NCBI GenBank assembly: GCA_030836725.1
Contig: JAUPLV010000112.1
Location: 1 to 7,075, forward strand
DNA from: Pseudomonadota bacterium
Lineage (GTDB): Bacteria > Pseudomonadota > Gammaproteobacteria > Burkholderiales > Thiobacillaceae
Direction: 5' to 3'
DNA: 7,075 bases
The notes under the pieces are model-generated. The model saw only the letters and a list, made by a program, of their open reading frames with translations, had not been told where the DNA came from and made no database searches. Position 1 is the first letter of the stretch. Each line of letters opens with the position of its first letter. Positions 6,558 through 7,075 of the stretch are shown here, piece after piece. Both the position numbers and the translations under genes were made by a program.

Positions 6558-6585
6558 TGGCAATCCTCGATCGACACACTATTAT
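6558..6585 (+). promoter_or_regulatory. Weak candidate promoter for sodB
   Basis: TATTAT (6580-6585) matches the -10 consensus at 5/6, but the paired TGGCAA (6558-6563, 16-bp spacer) is a poor -35. A start near 6592 would give a leader of about 30 nt. No Fur-like palindrome was recognised in 6513-6621. Confidence 0.25.
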
Positions 6586-6621
6586 TTGTACTTGTTGCTT
6601 GTTCAATATCAGGAGAGAGTT

Positions 6622-7075
6622 ATGGAACACACCTTGCCCGCACTGCCTTTTGCCATGGATGCGCTTGCGCCGCACATGTCGCAGGAGACCTTCGAATACC
6701 ACTACGCCAAGCATCATCAGGCCTACGTGACCAACCTCAACAACCTGATCAAGGGCACCGACTTCGAGAACAAGTCGCTTGAGGACATCGTCAAGAGCGC
6801 GCCCGCCGGCGGCGTCTACAACAACGCCGCGCAGGTGTGGAACCACACCTTCTTCTGGAACTGCCTGACGCCCAACGGCGGCGGTGCGCCGACCGGTGCG
6901 CTGGCTGACGCCATCAACGCCAAGTGGGGCAGCCTCGACGAATTCAAGAAAGCCTTCCAGGCCAGCGCCGTGGGCAACTTCGGTTCCGGCTGGACCTGGC
7001 TGGTGAAGAAGGCCGACGGCTCGGTCGACATCGTCAACATGGGCGCCGCCGGCACCCCGCTGACCACCGGCGACA
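6622..7075 (+). CDS. sodB: Superoxide dismutase, Fe type, N-terminal part (3' end outside window)
   Basis: Cytoplasmic enzyme converting superoxide to oxygen and hydrogen peroxide. 151 complete codons are visible of a usual ~193, with no stop before the edge. The N-terminal helical hairpin runs MEHTLPALPFAMDALAPHMS to NNLIKG. His27 (in EYHYAKHHQAY) and His75 (in QVWNHTFFW) are two of the four metal ligands; the Asp and second-domain His lie beyond the edge. Gln71 within NNAAQVWNH is the placement typical of Fe-SOD; Mn-SOD carries the active-site Gln later. The alpha/beta domain begins by about residue 90 (GSLDEFKKAF, NFGSGWTWLV). AGGAG (6611-6615) lies 6 nt before the ATG. It stands alone behind the tRNA terminator, so it is probably its own transcription unit. 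Confidence 0.96.
   Translation, partial: MEHTLPALPFAMDALAPHMSQETFEYHYAKHHQAYVTNLNNLIKGTDFENKSLEDIVKSAPAGGVYNNAAQVWNHTFFWNCLTPNGGGAPTGALADAINAKWGSLDEFKKAFQASAVGNFGSGWTWLVKKADGSVDIVNMGAAGTPLTTGD

Overview
The window is a piece of core chromosome from a GC-rich proteobacterium, most likely a betaproteobacterium. It resembles the Thiobacillus/Nitrosomonadales type. This rests on gene order (thrS-infC-rpmI-rplT-pheS-pheT-ihfA-merR-tRNA-Pro), on protein sequences such as IF3, PheS/PheT and IHF alpha, and on strong G/C preference at third codon positions. The assignment is from memory of family sequences, not from a search.

Layout, all on the + strand. (1) The 3' part of thrS (1-776) enters from the left. 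(2) A 106-nt gap carries a nested dyad followed by a T run. (3) The infC-rpmI-rplT translation operon follows (883-2113); infC appears to start at ATC, and a 136-nt structured gap precedes rpmI. (4) A strong intrinsic terminator closes rplT. A 162-nt gap then holds a 73-nt imperfect hairpin and a candidate extended -10 promoter directly against pheS. (5) pheS and pheT (2276-5657) encode the two PheRS subunits. (6) ihfA and a short MerR-type regulator overlap slightly (5693-6347). (7) A tRNA-Pro(GGG) gene has its own promoter and terminator (6377-6512). (8) The 5' two thirds or so of an Fe-type superoxide dismutase gene (sodB) leaves at the right edge.

The genes mostly serve protein synthesis: two aminoacyl-tRNA synthetases, an initiation factor, two large-subunit ribosomal proteins and a tRNA. 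IHF alpha is linked to them as in E. coli. The MerR-like gene is the least understood gene here. sodB is a separate, oxidative-stress unit.

No mobile element, CRISPR array, defence locus or obviously new system is visible. The points worth attention are regulatory: the non-canonical infC start, hairpins in three intergenic regions, promoters that seem to lie inside thrS and pheT, a possibly leaderless pheS mRNA, and the overlapping TTG-started MerR gene.
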